Source: DAHUYF01 sp035509275 (GTDB lineage: Bacteria > Pseudomonadota > Alphaproteobacteria > ATCC43930 > CGMCC-115725). From it: a stretch of DNA of 64,000 nucleotides. A program made the translations under genes and the position numbers. Position 1 is the stretch's first letter. Every line of letters starts with the position of its first letter. The notes beneath the pieces were generated by a model. That model made no database searches, was not told the origin of the DNA, and saw only the letters and a program-made list of their open reading frames with translations. Location: the NCBI GenBank assembly GCA_035509275.1, contig DATJLU010000117.1, forward strand, positions 1-64,000. The letters are read 5' to 3'. This document shows positions 25,689 through 34,466 of the stretch, one piece after another.

Positions 25689-26426
25689 TTACGCGATCTC
25701 CACCACCTTGCCGTCTTCCGCGGCTTCGACCGGCAGGCTGCCGAGGCGGCTCAGCATGTCGGGGCTGAAATGGGTGAGGATGAGGCGCTTCGGGCGGATC
25801 GTCGCCAGATGCGGCTCGAGCGAGTGCCAATCGAGATGGTGCCGGATCTGCTTGTCGTGGAAATAGGCCTCGGCGATGAAGAGGTCGGCGTCGCGCGCCG
25901 CCGGGATGAGCGTCTCGGTCCATTCCGTGTCGCCGGTATAGGCCACGACCTTGCCGCCGCTTTCGAGGCGGAGTGCGTAGGGCGGCGCGCCGCAGGCATG
26001 GCGCACGGGGTAGGGGGTCACGCTGACGCCGCCGATCTCGCGCCGCTCCTCCGGCGCCAGCTCGACGACCGAGAGCGGAAATTTCTGCGCGATCGCCGAA
26101 GAGCCGGGGAAGAGCGCTTCCATGGTGACGCGGAGCCGCTCGGCGAGGCCGGGCGGACCGGCGATGGTCAGCGGCGCCTGCCGCCGGCTGACCAGCTGCG
26201 CATCGAGGATGAAGAAGGGGATGCCGGCGAAATGGTCGCCATGCAAATGGGTGATGAAGATGCTGGCGATGCCATTGGGGTCGACGCCGAATTTGCGCAT
26301 CGCGATCATCGACGAGGCGCCGCAATCGATCAGGAAGGCGCTACCGGCGGCGGTGACGTGGAAGCAGGTGTTGAACCGGCCGCCGCTGCCGAAGGCGTCG
26401 CCGCAGCCGAGAAACTGAACGCGCAT
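25689..26426 (-). CDS. MBL-fold metallohydrolase (RNase Z-like)
   Basis: A 245-residue metallo-beta-lactamase fold hydrolase. Metal motif THLHGDH at 59-65 (H60, H62, D64, H65), then VRHACGAPPYALRLE, YTGDTEWTETL and ILTHFSPDM give the remaining ligands in RNase Z/ElaC-like order. The long flexible arm typical of tRNase Z is absent, so it is probably another hydrolase of this branch. The ATG at 26426 starts MRVQFLGCGDAFGSGGR, a standard beginning; upstream in-frame residues overlap the neighbouring gene. It follows the winged-helix protein gene by 10 bp and may share its transcript. Confidence 0.88.
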   Translation of the reverse strand: MRVQFLGCGDAFGSGGRFNTCFHVTAAGSAFLIDCGASSMIAMRKFGVDPNGIASIFITHLHGDHFAGIPFFILDAQLVSRRQAPLTIAGPPGLAERLRVTMEALFPGSSAIAQKFPLSVVELAPEERREIGGVSVTPYPVRHACGAPPYALRLESGGKVVAYTGDTEWTETLIPAARDADLFIAEAYFHDKQIRHHLDWHSLEPHLATIRPKRLILTHFSPDMLSRLGSLPVEAAEDGKVVEIA

Positions 26427-26436
26427 CACGCCGGGC

Positions 26437-26967
26437 TCAGCCGCGTTCGCGCTGCCGCAGCCAGGCGATGCGCTCTTCGACGAGCGCAATGTCGTGGTCG
26501 AGCCAGTCGCGGAAGAGACCCGGATTGGCGCGCTGGCGCAGCTCGTCGAGCCGGACGCGCTCGCTTGCCAGCGATTCCGTCATCAGCGCGAGCTGCCCCT
26601 GCCGCTCCGCCGCCGGCAGATGGTGGAGGAAACGCAGCTTCAGCATCAGCGACAGGCGGTTGATCTCGCTCAGCGGCGAGCGGAGCTGCGCCTTGAGCAG
26701 GCCGCGCAGCGCCGCTTCGCCGCGCGGCGTCAAGCGCAAGGTCGCATTGTCCGTCATGCCGAGGCCGTCCACCGCCTCGATCAGCCCCTCATAGCGCAGC
26801 AGCTCGAGCGAGGTGCCCATGAGGTCGAGCGACGGGCCGATGACGCGGCTGGTGAAGTGGCGGATCTCGGCGGCGAGATCGCCGTAATGCCGCGCGCCTT
26901 CGGCGAGGAGGCCGAGCGCGCAGAGCCGGACGGCTTCGACGGGAACGAGTGAATTGTCCCGGAACAT
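26437..26967 (-). CDS. Winged-helix protein of unknown role, next to hemA
   Basis: A 176-residue cytoplasmic protein. Residues ~8-95 look like a PadR- or MarR-type winged helix: AVRLCALGLLAEGARHYGDL, SLELLRYEGLIEAVDG and TLRLTPRGEAALRGLL give helix, recognition helix and wing. The rest is an alpha-helical region (AERQGQLALMTESLASERV through ALVEERIAWLRQRERG), as in the dimerisation arm of PadR proteins. DNA binding is inferred from appearance only. The gene lies between hemA (9 bp upstream) and the MBL gene, so it may be co-transcribed with hemA. Confidence 0.7.
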   Translation of the reverse strand: MFRDNSLVPVEAVRLCALGLLAEGARHYGDLAAEIRHFTSRVIGPSLDLMGTSLELLRYEGLIEAVDGLGMTDNATLRLTPRGEAALRGLLKAQLRSPLSEINRLSLMLKLRFLHHLPAAERQGQLALMTESLASERVRLDELRQRANPGLFRDWLDHDIALVEERIAWLRQRERG

Positions 26968-26976
26968 GGCCCGGCC

Positions 26977-28182
26977 TCAGGCGACGCGGCGGATGGGCAG
27001 CCGCGCCCAGACATCGCGAAGCGCCGCCACCAGACGCTCGATGTCCTCGTCGCTGTGCAGCGGCGAGGGCGTCAGGCGCAGCCGCTCGCCGCCGCGCGGT
27101 ACGGTGGGGTAGTTGATCGGCTGGACATAGATGCGGTGACGCTCGAGCAGATCGTCCGAGGCCTCTTTGCACAGCCGCGCATCGCCGACCAGCACCGGCA
27201 CGACATGGCTCGGGCTCGGCATCACGGGAAGGGCGGCTTCCAAGAGGCGCCGCTTCAGCCGGGCAGCGCGCTCCTGATGCCGCTCGCGCAAGGCATTGTC
27301 GCTGCGGACATGGCGGATCGAGGCGATCGCGCCGGCGGCGATGGCCGGCGGCAGCGAGGTGGTGAAGATGAAGCCCGGGGCGAAGCTGCGGATGAAATCA
27401 ACCATCGCCGTCGAGCCTGCGACATAGCCGCCGACGAGACCGAAGGCCTTGGCCAAGGTGCCCTGGATCACGGTGAGGCGGTGGGCGATTCCGTCACGCT
27501 CGGCGATGCCGCCGCCGGTTCTGCCATAGAGCCCGACCGCATGCACCTCGTCGAGATAGGTCATGGCGCCATGGCGCTCGGCGACGTCGCAAAGCTCGGC
27601 GATCGGCGCAATGTCGCCATCCATGGAATAGACGCTCTCGAAGGCAACGAGCTTCGGCCGGCTCGGATCGGCGGTTCGCAAGCGGCGCTCGAGATCGGCC
27701 GGATCGTTATGGGCGAAGACATGCTTCTCCGCGCCGCTGTGGCGGATGCCCTGGATCATCGAGGCGTGGTTCAGCGCGTCGGAGAAGACGATGCAGCGCG
27801 GGATCTCGCGCGCCAGGGTCGAGAGCGCCGTCTCATTGGCGACATAGCCCGAGGTGAAGGCGAGCGCCGCCTCCTTGCCATGGAGGGCCGCCAGCTCGCG
27901 CTCGAGCACGACGTGGTAATGCGTCGTGCCGGAGATGTTGCGGGTGCCGCCGGCGCCGGCGCCGGTGCGGTCGATCGCCTCATGCATCGCCGCCAGCACC
28001 GCGGGGTGCTGACCCATGCCGAGATAGTCGTTGGAGCACCAGACTGTGACCTCTTCGCCGAGGTCGTGGTTGAAGGCGCGCGGGAACGCGCCGGCGCGGC
28101 GCTCCAAATCGGCGAAAACGCGATAGCGCCCCTCGGCGCGCAACCCGTCGAGCCGGGTCTTGAAGAAGGTCTCGTAGTCCAT
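26977..28182 (-). CDS. hemA: 5-aminolevulinate synthase
   Basis: A 401-residue PLP enzyme condensing glycine and succinyl-CoA to 5-aminolevulinate, the first step of heme synthesis by the C4 (Shemin) route found in alphaproteobacteria and mitochondria. Signatures: VWCSNDYLGMGQHP, TGAGAGGTRNISGTTHYH, NHASMIQGIR, the PLP-contacting D211 and H214 in YLDEVHAVGLYG, and the Schiff-base K245 in QGTLAKAFGLVGG. The C-terminus QPINYPTVPRGGERLRLTPS is standard. The ATG has AGAGGAC upstream. It is first in a probable unit with the winged-helix and MBL genes. Confidence 0.97.
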   Translation of the reverse strand: MDYETFFKTRLDGLRAEGRYRVFADLERRAGAFPRAFNHDLGEEVTVWCSNDYLGMGQHPAVLAAMHEAIDRTGAGAGGTRNISGTTHYHVVLERELAALHGKEAALAFTSGYVANETALSTLAREIPRCIVFSDALNHASMIQGIRHSGAEKHVFAHNDPADLERRLRTADPSRPKLVAFESVYSMDGDIAPIAELCDVAERHGAMTYLDEVHAVGLYGRTGGGIAERDGIAHRLTVIQGTLAKAFGLVGGYVAGSTAMVDFIRSFAPGFIFTTSLPPAIAAGAIASIRHVRSDNALRERHQERAARLKRRLLEAALPVMPSPSHVVPVLVGDARLCKEASDDLLERHRIYVQPINYPTVPRGGERLRLTPSPLHSDEDIERLVAALRDVWARLPIRRVA

Positions 28183-28267
28183 CGGTGTCCTCTATCCCCG
28201 CAGAGCGGCAGGGCAGCATAGCCCGCGCCGGCGCGGCTGCAATACGCAGAATCCCGGACGGGGCCCG

Positions 28268-28330
28268 GCCTCTCACCCTCCCATTGCTGCGCCATGGGTC
28301 TCTGCCTCTCCCGCATATGCGGGAGAGGGA
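28268..28330. repeat. Dispersed palindromic repeat with 24-bp perfect palindrome
   Basis: The region includes CCCAT-N9-ATGGG (28280-28298) followed by a perfect 24-bp palindrome at 28305-28328 (half-site CCTCTCCCGCAT). This 'CTCTCCCGC..GCGGGAGAG' design is a common dispersed intergenic repeat in alphaproteobacteria. It lies in the 173-bp gap between the iclR-type gene end and hemA start, where a folded RNA could also stop transcription. Confidence 0.7.
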
Positions 28331-28355
28331 CTGTTCTCATGGGTCGCCGCCATGG

Positions 28356-29165
28356 TCACCCCGTCCAGCCCAGCGCATTCGAGATGCTGTGCGCGTAATC
28401 GACGACGCGCTGCTTCAGCAACTCGGCCCGGTCCGGGGTGAGGCGCGAGAGCGCGCCGGCGACGCTGAGCGCGGCTGTCGCGCTGCCCGTGCGATCCCAG
28501 ATCGGTGCGGCGAAACCGAAGGCGTGATTGTCGAGATCGCTGTAATTTTCGCTGAGGCCGGTCCGGCGCACATGCTCGATCACCGCGGCGAGCGTCTTGG
28601 GGTCGGTGATCGTCGCCGGCGTATATCTCGGCAGCGGCGCGCGCAGCACCGCCTCGCGGACCTCCGGCGGCGCGAAGGCGAGCAGTACCTTGGGTCCGGC
28701 GCCCGCATGCAGCGGGCCGCGCCGGCCGGTCCGGGCGAAGAGGCGGACGGGCAGGGGAGAGTCGCGCACCGAGAGGTAGATCGCGTTCAGCCCATCGCGC
28801 ACGACGAGGCTGACGGTCTCCTCGCCTTGTCGCGCCAACTCGTCGAGAAGCGGGTCGGCGACCTGGAGAAGCATGCCTTGCTCGCGCGCCTTTCCGGCAA
28901 GAGCGAGCGGCCGATGCCCGAGCCGATAGGTCCGGCTCGAGCGGTCCTTGATGACGAGGCGCTTTTTCTCGAGCGTGAAGAGAATGCGGAAGACGAGGCT
29001 CTTCGTGTAGCCGGTCTCCGCCGCGATCTCGGTGATGGTGCTGCTCGAATGCCGGGCCAGCGTCTGCAACACCGTCACCGCCTGATCGAGCACCCGAATG
29101 GTGTAATCCAAATCCTGCTTCTCCCGTCTTTCCTCACCTGCTTCGCTCGGTTCGGCGAGTTTCAC
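28356..29165 (-). CDS. IclR family transcriptional regulator
   Basis: A regulator of up to 269 residues. The N-terminal winged helix (about 20-80) contains TITEIAAETGYTKSLVFRIL. The C-terminal effector-binding domain has RRGPLHAGAGPKVLLAFAP, LSENYSDLDNHAFGFAAPIW and ATAALSVAGALSRL. The start is doubtful: GTG at 29165 has no Shine-Dalgarno and overlaps an operator-like palindrome, whereas TTG at 29111 has GGGAG nine bases upstream and would begin MDYTIRVLDQAV. It is divergent from the peptidase and peptide-uptake genes (128 bp to the ATG at 29294) and probably controls them. Confidence 0.9.
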   Translation of the reverse strand: MKLAEPSEAGEERREKQDLDYTIRVLDQAVTVLQTLARHSSSTITEIAAETGYTKSLVFRILFTLEKKRLVIKDRSSRTYRLGHRPLALAGKAREQGMLLQVADPLLDELARQGEETVSLVVRDGLNAIYLSVRDSPLPVRLFARTGRRGPLHAGAGPKVLLAFAPPEVREAVLRAPLPRYTPATITDPKTLAAVIEHVRRTGLSENYSDLDNHAFGFAAPIWDRTGSATAALSVAGALSRLTPDRAELLKQRVVDYAHSISNALGWTG

Positions 29166-29174
29166 TCAGTGAAA
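29160..29174. promoter_or_regulatory. Operator-like palindrome 1 (TTTCACT-C-AGTGAAA)
   Basis: A perfect inverted repeat with 7-bp arms around one central base, in the divergent gap between the IclR gene and the M28 peptidase operon. It covers the farthest possible GTG start of the regulator. With the second copy it shares the core TTTCA-N5-TGAAA. Likely binding site of the adjacent IclR protein. Confidence 0.65.
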
Positions 29175-29231
29175 TAATCATTCAACGCTTGCGGAAAGTC
29201 CAGGGAGCGTGGTTTGCTTTTCGCCGAAGGG

Positions 29232-29246
29232 TTTCACTCTATGAAA
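29232..29246. promoter_or_regulatory. Operator-like palindrome 2 (TTTCA-CTCTA-TGAAA)
   Basis: A second TTTCA-N5-TGAAA site, 72 bp from the first (about seven helical turns), 47 bp upstream of the peptidase ATG. The first eight bases, TTTCACTC, equal those of the first site. The spacing suggests cooperative binding by a dimer or tetramer of the divergent IclR regulator. Confidence 0.65.
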
Positions 29247-29293
29247 TCGCCATGCGGCCGTTCGGCCAAGCGCCCCTCTCACCTCAGGAGCCG

Positions 29294-31066
29294 ATGAGCA
29301 CCATGTCCGAAGCCGAGATCCTGGCCGCGGTTTCCGTCGACAATATCCGCGCTCATGCCGAACACATCACCACCGAGATCCCGACGCGGCTGGCCGGCTC
29401 TGCCAATGGCAAGCGCATGGCGGAATACAGCGCCCAAGCGCTGCAGCGCGCCGGCGTCGAGGCGCGCATTCACGAGATGCCCGGCCTGGTGAGCTTTCCG
29501 GACAAAGCGGAGCTGCGCGTCCTCGCTCCGCGCGAATTCGCGATCGAAGCGAATACGCTCGGCCACAGCGTGCCGACACTGCCGGACGGTCTCGCCGGTG
29601 AGCTGATGGACGTCGCGACCGGCGCCTTCGGCGAATACGAGGGCCGCGACGCCACCGGCAAGATGACGCTCTCGGAGCTCTCCTACAGCCCGGCGCGGCA
29701 CGAGAAGCAGCGCATCTCCGCTCTCATGGGCGCGGTCGGCTGCGTCATGATGAATTGGGGCCATGACGGCAACGCCGCCGTTCCCTTCGGCTCCGTCAAG
29801 CCGGTCTGGGGCAATCCGACGCCCGACAACTACAAGACCGAGATGGCGACGCTGCCCTGCATCGGCATCGCCCGCACCGCCGGCCTCCAGCTCCGGCAGA
29901 TGCTGAAAGCCGGGCCGGTGCGCATCTGGCTGCGCGCCAATGTCGAGAATGGCTGGTGGCCGGTCCAGATCACCGTGGGCGAAATCGCCGCGCCGCGAAG
30001 CGAGGATTTCGTCCTCGTCGGCGGCCATCAGGATTCCTGGTTCGGGCCGCAGGCCACCGACAATGCGGCGGGCAATTCCTGCATCCTCGAGCTTGCCCGC
30101 GTCTTCAGCGCGCGCCGCAGCGAGCTCCGCCGCGGGCTGGTCTGCGGCTTCTGGACCGGACATGAGACCGGCACCATGATCGGCTCGTCCTGGTTCGCCG
30201 ACCGCAACTGGGACCGTCTGCGCGAGCACGCCGTCGCGTATCTGCAGATCGACCAGCCCGCCTGCGCCGGCACCTCGGGCTGGTTCGCGCATTCGAACAG
30301 CGAGCTGCGCCGCTTTCACCAGAGCGTGGAGCAGCGTCTCCTGAAAGGCCGCACCATTGCCTGGCACCGCGCCGTCAAGGTCGGCGATTCCTCCTTCTTC
30401 GGCCTCGGCATTCCGATGCTCGCCGCCCAGGGCGGCTTCACCCCGGCCGAACTCGCGGCGAGCGCCAATGCGACGCTGGGCTGGTGGCATCATTCGGTCG
30501 AGAACACGCTCGACAAGCTCGATTGGCGCTACATGGCCGAGCATATCCGCGTCTATGCCGCCTATCTCTGGGAGCTCTGCACCGCGCCGGTGCTGCCCTT
30601 CGAGTTCGTTACCGTGGCCGACCAGTTCATCGAGCGTCTGGAGGGCTTCCGCAAGCTCGGCGACCCGATCGGCCTTGCCGGCGCGATCGCCGCGGCCAAT
30701 GCGTTCCGCGCCGCCGCCACGCGCCTCGACGAGGCGGCCGGCACCTGGCGCACTCGCTATGCCCGCAACGAGACCAATGACGAAGCGCCGGCCGCGGCGC
30801 TCAATGCTTGCTTCAAGCGCCTCTCGCACACGCTGGTGCCGCTCGCCAGCACGGCCAAGGGGTCTTACGGCCATGACCCCTACGGCTTCACGCCGCAGAC
30901 CTCGATGATCCCGTCGCTCTATGAGCTTCAAGCGCTCGCCAAGCTGCCCGAGGGCGAGCAGCGCTGGATGCTCGAGACGAAGCTCGTCCGCGAGCGCAAT
31001 CGCGTCACCGACGGGTTGACCGATTGCCGGCTCCTGATCGAGCACACGCTCGGCGACATCGCCTAG
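29294..31066 (+). CDS. M28 family metallopeptidase with inserted PA-like domain
   Basis: About 590 residues, resembling glutamate-carboxypeptidase/aminopeptidase-like M28 enzymes. The co-catalytic zinc site is visible: H245 in LVGGHQDSWFG, D256 in ATDNAAGNS, E291 in WTGHETGTMIGSS (general base or ligand), D320 in YLQIDQPA and H400 in WWHHSVENTLDKLD. A protease-associated-like segment lies at ~90-215. No signal peptide, so it acts in the cytoplasm on imported peptides. The ATG at 29294 follows CAGGAG; ATG 29303 is also possible. It is first in the operon with the racemase-like gene and the ABC importer. Confidence 0.87.
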   Translation: MSTMSEAEILAAVSVDNIRAHAEHITTEIPTRLAGSANGKRMAEYSAQALQRAGVEARIHEMPGLVSFPDKAELRVLAPREFAIEANTLGHSVPTLPDGLAGELMDVATGAFGEYEGRDATGKMTLSELSYSPARHEKQRISALMGAVGCVMMNWGHDGNAAVPFGSVKPVWGNPTPDNYKTEMATLPCIGIARTAGLQLRQMLKAGPVRIWLRANVENGWWPVQITVGEIAAPRSEDFVLVGGHQDSWFGPQATDNAAGNSCILELARVFSARRSELRRGLVCGFWTGHETGTMIGSSWFADRNWDRLREHAVAYLQIDQPACAGTSGWFAHSNSELRRFHQSVEQRLLKGRTIAWHRAVKVGDSSFFGLGIPMLAAQGGFTPAELAASANATLGWWHHSVENTLDKLDWRYMAEHIRVYAAYLWELCTAPVLPFEFVTVADQFIERLEGFRKLGDPIGLAGAIAAANAFRAAATRLDEAAGTWRTRYARNETNDEAPAAALNACFKRLSHTLVPLASTAKGSYGHDPYGFTPQTSMIPSLYELQALAKLPEGEQRWMLETKLVRERNRVTDGLTDCRLLIEHTLGDIA

Positions 31067-31076
31067 AGAGGTGTCG

Positions 31077-31796
31077 ATGCGCGTCCTCTACCAACTCACC
31101 AGCCCGATGCATCTGACCTTGGGGCGCGCGGAGATCGAGCGCCGGCGGGAGTTCCTCGCCGGAGCCGCGGCGCCCGGCTGCCGGGTCGAGGTGGTGCCGC
31201 TCGATGACGGCCCGCCGGCGATCGAGGGACCGGCGGGCGCGGCGCTGGTCGTCCCGGAGCTGCTGCAGCGCGCGCCGGGCTGGGGGAGGGACGGGTACGA
31301 CGCCGTCATCATCGGCTGCTTCAGCGATCCCGGCCTCGATGCCTTGTCCGCAATCGCGGCCCTTCCCGTGATCGGGCCTGGAGCCGCGGCGATGCATCTC
31401 GCCGCTCAGTTCGGCAGCCGCTTTTCCATCCTCGCGCCCTCGGGCCGCGAGACAGGCCGGGTCCGCGCCCGTTTGCGCGCGCTCGGACTCGACGCGCTCT
31501 TCGCCTCGGTGCGCGGCGTCGGCTGCACGGTCATGGATCTCGCGCGGCAGGACGCGGCGGCGCGCGACCGCATCGTCGCCGCCGGGCGGCGCTGCATCGA
31601 TGAGGATGGCGCCGACATCCTCGTGCTCGGCTGTATGAGCATGGCGTTCTTGCCGGGGCTGGCGGCGGCGCTTCAGACGCTGCTCGGCTGCCCGGTGGTC
31701 AATCCGGTCGTCGCGGCGCTCAAGACGGCCGAGGCCGCCATCGCGTTGGGTCTCCGCTCGCGCACGCCCGCGGCAGCATTGCAACGAGCGGTCTGA
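31077..31796 (+). CDS. Asp/Glu/hydantoin racemase family protein
   Basis: A 239-residue protein of the cofactor-independent two-cysteine racemase superfamily. The two catalytic cysteines are C81 in IIGCFSDPGLDAL and C186 in VLGCMSMAFLPGL, placed as in hydantoin racemase. GPGAAAMHLAAQFGSRFSIL and CPVVNPVVAALKTAE complete the fold. It could racemise a hydantoin or an acidic amino acid, or be a related isomerase or decarboxylase. The ATG at 31077 has AGAGAGG upstream. It lies 10 bp after the peptidase and 20 bp before the peptide-binding protein. Confidence 0.85.
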   Translation: MRVLYQLTSPMHLTLGRAEIERRREFLAGAAAPGCRVEVVPLDDGPPAIEGPAGAALVVPELLQRAPGWGRDGYDAVIIGCFSDPGLDALSAIAALPVIGPGAAAMHLAAQFGSRFSILAPSGRETGRVRARLRALGLDALFASVRGVGCTVMDLARQDAAARDRIVAAGRRCIDEDGADILVLGCMSMAFLPGLAAALQTLLGCPVVNPVVAALKTAEAAIALGLRSRTPAAALQRAV

Positions 31797-31816
31797 GCCG
31801 CTCAAAGGAGAGGCGG

Positions 31817-33400
31817 ATGGAGATCACGAGACGAGAAGCCGGCGCCCTGACATTGGGGGCGCTGCTCACCCTGGCCGTCCGGGCGCGGGCGGCCGAGCCC
31901 GATGTGCTGGTGAGCGGCGACAACCTGCCGCAGAATCTTGATCCGCATCAGATCTTCGACGTGCCGATGCAGGGCTACGCGGTCAACACCTACGACACGC
32001 TCTACCGCTATGAGGGCAACCCACCCGAGCTGCAGCCCTGGCTCGCCGCCGGCCATACGCCCGCGCCGGACGGAATGAGCTGGGAATTCGCGCTGCGCCC
32101 GGGCTCCCTCTTCCATGATGGCAGCCCGATCACGGCCGAGGATGTCGTCTACAGCTTCCGCCGCGTGCTGGCCCTCGGCAAAGCGCCCGCCGGCGCATTC
32201 CTGCCGGTGCTGAAGCCCGACGGCGTCACGGCGACCGGCCCGCTGACGGTGCGCTTTCAACTCGCGCATCCCTATGCGCCGTTCCTCGCGGCCATGCCGC
32301 TGGTCAGCATCGTCAATCCGCGCGTCCTGCGCCAGCACGAGAAGGACAACGACTGGGGTGCCGCCTGGCTGGCCTCGAACGAAGCGGGATCGGGCGCCTA
32401 TGTTCTGAAGCCAGAGACCTATATGCCGCTCCAGCATGTCGATCTCGCGCGCTTCGACCGGCACTTCATGGGCTGGAAAGACAATCCGCGCCCGCTGGAC
32501 GGCGTCGCCTATCGCCCCACCAAGGAAACCTCGACGCGCCTGCTCGCGCTTTTGCAGGGCAGCCTCGACTGGACCGACAGCTACCTGCCGGTCGATGACG
32601 TCACGCAAGTCGCCGCCAGCAAGATCGCGCATGTGCAGAAGGATGAGGACATGCGGACCTTCCTCATCCGCATGAACAATTCCAAGCCGCCCTTCGACAA
32701 CATCAACGCCCGCAAGGGCTTCGCGCACGCCTTCGATTATCACGGCTTCATCACCGACATCCTCAAGGGCTATGCGGTGCGCGACCCGACGCCGATGCCC
32801 AACACGCTCTGGGGATTTCCGAAGGATGTCGCCGGCTACGAGTATGATCCGGCAAAGGCGAAGATGTATTTCGAGCGCGCGCGCCAGGAAGGCGCGCCGT
32901 TGCACCGGCCCATCCAGATCCACATCCAGGAGGCGCTGGATCAGACCACTCAGGCGGCGCAGCTCTATCAGAGCACGCTCGCGCCGCTCGGCATCACTCT
33001 CAAGATCGTCAACGACACCTGGGCCAATCTCACCACCAACACCGCGCATCCCGAGACGACGCCGGATATGTGGGTGCATTGGGTCAGCACCTATTTCGTC
33101 GATCCCGAGAACTGGGCCGGCCAGATGTATGACAGCCAGTTCGGCGGCACCTGGAAGGCGTCGAGCTGGTACAAGAATCCGAAAGTGGATGAGCTGTTGC
33201 GCCAGGCCCGTGCCACGGTCGGGCAGGAGGCCCGCGCGCCGCTCTATGAGGCGGCGATCCGCCTCATTGTTGCCGACAGCCCCGATATCTGGATCTACAA
33301 CACCGTCGACCTGCGCGGGGTCAACAACCGCGTGGCAGGGTTCCGCTTCTGCCCGGTCGGAAGCGGCACCGAGGTGCGGTGGATCCACCTGGCCGCGTGA
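31817..33400 (+). CDS. Peptide/nickel-type ABC transporter solute-binding protein (family 5)
   Basis: A 527-residue periplasmic protein. The N-terminus MEITRREAGALTLGALLTLA with a double Arg may be a Tat or Sec signal, cleaved near ARAAEP. The mature protein has the SBP family 5 layout: DNLPQNLDPHQIFD, GMSWEFALRPGSLFHDGSPI (a family signature), FDNINARKGFAHAFDY and PIQIHIQEALDQTTQAAQLY. The ligand is probably a di- or oligopeptide or similar compound. GGAGAGG precedes the ATG. Four coupled transporter genes follow. Confidence 0.92.
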   Translation: MEITRREAGALTLGALLTLAVRARAAEPDVLVSGDNLPQNLDPHQIFDVPMQGYAVNTYDTLYRYEGNPPELQPWLAAGHTPAPDGMSWEFALRPGSLFHDGSPITAEDVVYSFRRVLALGKAPAGAFLPVLKPDGVTATGPLTVRFQLAHPYAPFLAAMPLVSIVNPRVLRQHEKDNDWGAAWLASNEAGSGAYVLKPETYMPLQHVDLARFDRHFMGWKDNPRPLDGVAYRPTKETSTRLLALLQGSLDWTDSYLPVDDVTQVAASKIAHVQKDEDMRTFLIRMNNSKPPFDNINARKGFAHAFDYHGFITDILKGYAVRDPTPMPNTLWGFPKDVAGYEYDPAKAKMYFERARQEGAPLHRPIQIHIQEALDQTTQAAQLYQSTLAPLGITLKIVNDTWANLTTNTAHPETTPDMWVHWVSTYFVDPENWAGQMYDSQFGGTWKASSWYKNPKVDELLRQARATVGQEARAPLYEAAIRLIVADSPDIWIYNTVDLRGVNNRVAGFRFCPVGSGTEVRWIHLAA

Positions 33401-33458
33401 TGGGCGCGCGCTCGGCAAGATCGGGGTGGGGCGGCCGACAGCGGTGCCGGGTGCGCTG

Positions 33459-34466
33459 ATGATCGCCTTCATCGCGCGCCGACTGGCGCTTGCTGTTCCG
33501 ACTCTCCTCGGCCTGCTGGTCATTACCTTCGTGCTGATCCGCACGGTGCCGGCTGACCCCGCGACGGCGCTGGCCGGCGATAACGCGACGCCGGCGCAGA
33601 TCGCCGCGATCCGTCACGAGTTCGGGCTCGACCGTCCGCTCTACGCTCAGTTCGGCCGCTATCTCGGGCAGATCGCCGAGCTCGATTTCGGCATCAGCGC
33701 CTTCTCCGGCCGCCCGGTCGCGCTCGACATCGCGCAGCGCCTGCCGGCGACGCTCGAGCTCACCATGGTCTCGCTCCTCCTCGCCATCGCGATCGGCGTG
33801 CCGCTCGGCGTGATCGGCGCCGTCCACCACAATCGCTGGCCCGATTTCGTGCTGCGCACCGCCTCGGTCGGCGGCATCGCCATTGCCACCTTCTGGCTCG
33901 CGATCATGCTCCAGCTCCTCTTCGCCATGGAGCTCGGCTGGCTGCCGCTGCGCGGGCGGCTTGGCCTTGGCGCCGTTGCGCCGCCAGGCCCGACCGGCTT
34001 CCTCCTGATCGACTGCCTGCTGGCCGGCCAATTCGGCGTGTTCCTCGACGCGCTCCGCCATCTCGTCCTGCCGGCGGCGACGCTCTCTTTCGGCGGCATC
34101 GCCACCATCGCCCGCTTCACCCGCGCCGGCGTGCTCGAGACCTTGCAAAAGGATTTCGTTCTCTATGAGCGCGCTGCGGGCTTCGGCCGCTGGCGGCTGA
34201 TCTGGATCTATGTCCTGCGCAACTCCGTCGTCGCCACGGTGACGCAGATCGGCCTTCTCTTCGGCGGCCTCGTCGCCGGCGCCGTCGTCGTCGAATCAAT
34301 CTTCGACTGGCCCGGGATCGGCGACTACACGGTGCAGGCGATCCTCACCGCCGATTACAAGGTGATCCTCGCCGTGACGCTCGTCGTCGGCGTCATCTAT
34401 ATCGCCGTCAACCTCCTCACCGATCTCGTTCACGCGCTGATCGACCCGCGGCTGCGGAGCGGCTGA
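33459..34466 (+). CDS. Peptide-type ABC transporter permease, DppB-like
   Basis: A 335-residue inner-membrane permease. The N-terminus AFIARRLALAVPTLLGLLVI is the usual DppB/OppB beginning, followed by a periplasmic loop (DPATALAGDNATPAQIAAIR) and PLGVIGAVHH. The ATPase-docking loop is YERAAGFGRWRLIWIYVLRN, and VVESIFDWPGIGDYTVQAIL is near the C-terminus. About six transmembrane helices. The ATG lies 58 bp after the binding-protein gene. It overlaps the DppC-like gene by one base (TGATG at 34464-34468). Confidence 0.92.
   Translation: MIAFIARRLALAVPTLLGLLVITFVLIRTVPADPATALAGDNATPAQIAAIRHEFGLDRPLYAQFGRYLGQIAELDFGISAFSGRPVALDIAQRLPATLELTMVSLLLAIAIGVPLGVIGAVHHNRWPDFVLRTASVGGIAIATFWLAIMLQLLFAMELGWLPLRGRLGLGAVAPPGPTGFLLIDCLLAGQFGVFLDALRHLVLPAATLSFGGIATIARFTRAGVLETLQKDFVLYERAAGFGRWRLIWIYVLRNSVVATVTQIGLLFGGLVAGAVVVESIFDWPGIGDYTVQAILTADYKVILAVTLVVGVIYIAVNLLTDLVHALIDPRLRSG

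Noticed and set aside
28305..28328. The 24-bp palindrome as an intrinsic terminator of the IclR gene or leader of hemA
   Set aside because: No T-tract on either strand and it matches a common dispersed repeat, so it is listed as a repeat.
31802..33544. A 580-codon minus-strand open frame opposite the peptide-binding protein gene
   Set aside because: Antisense shadow; the plus strand encodes a clear family 5 binding protein with a ribosome binding site.
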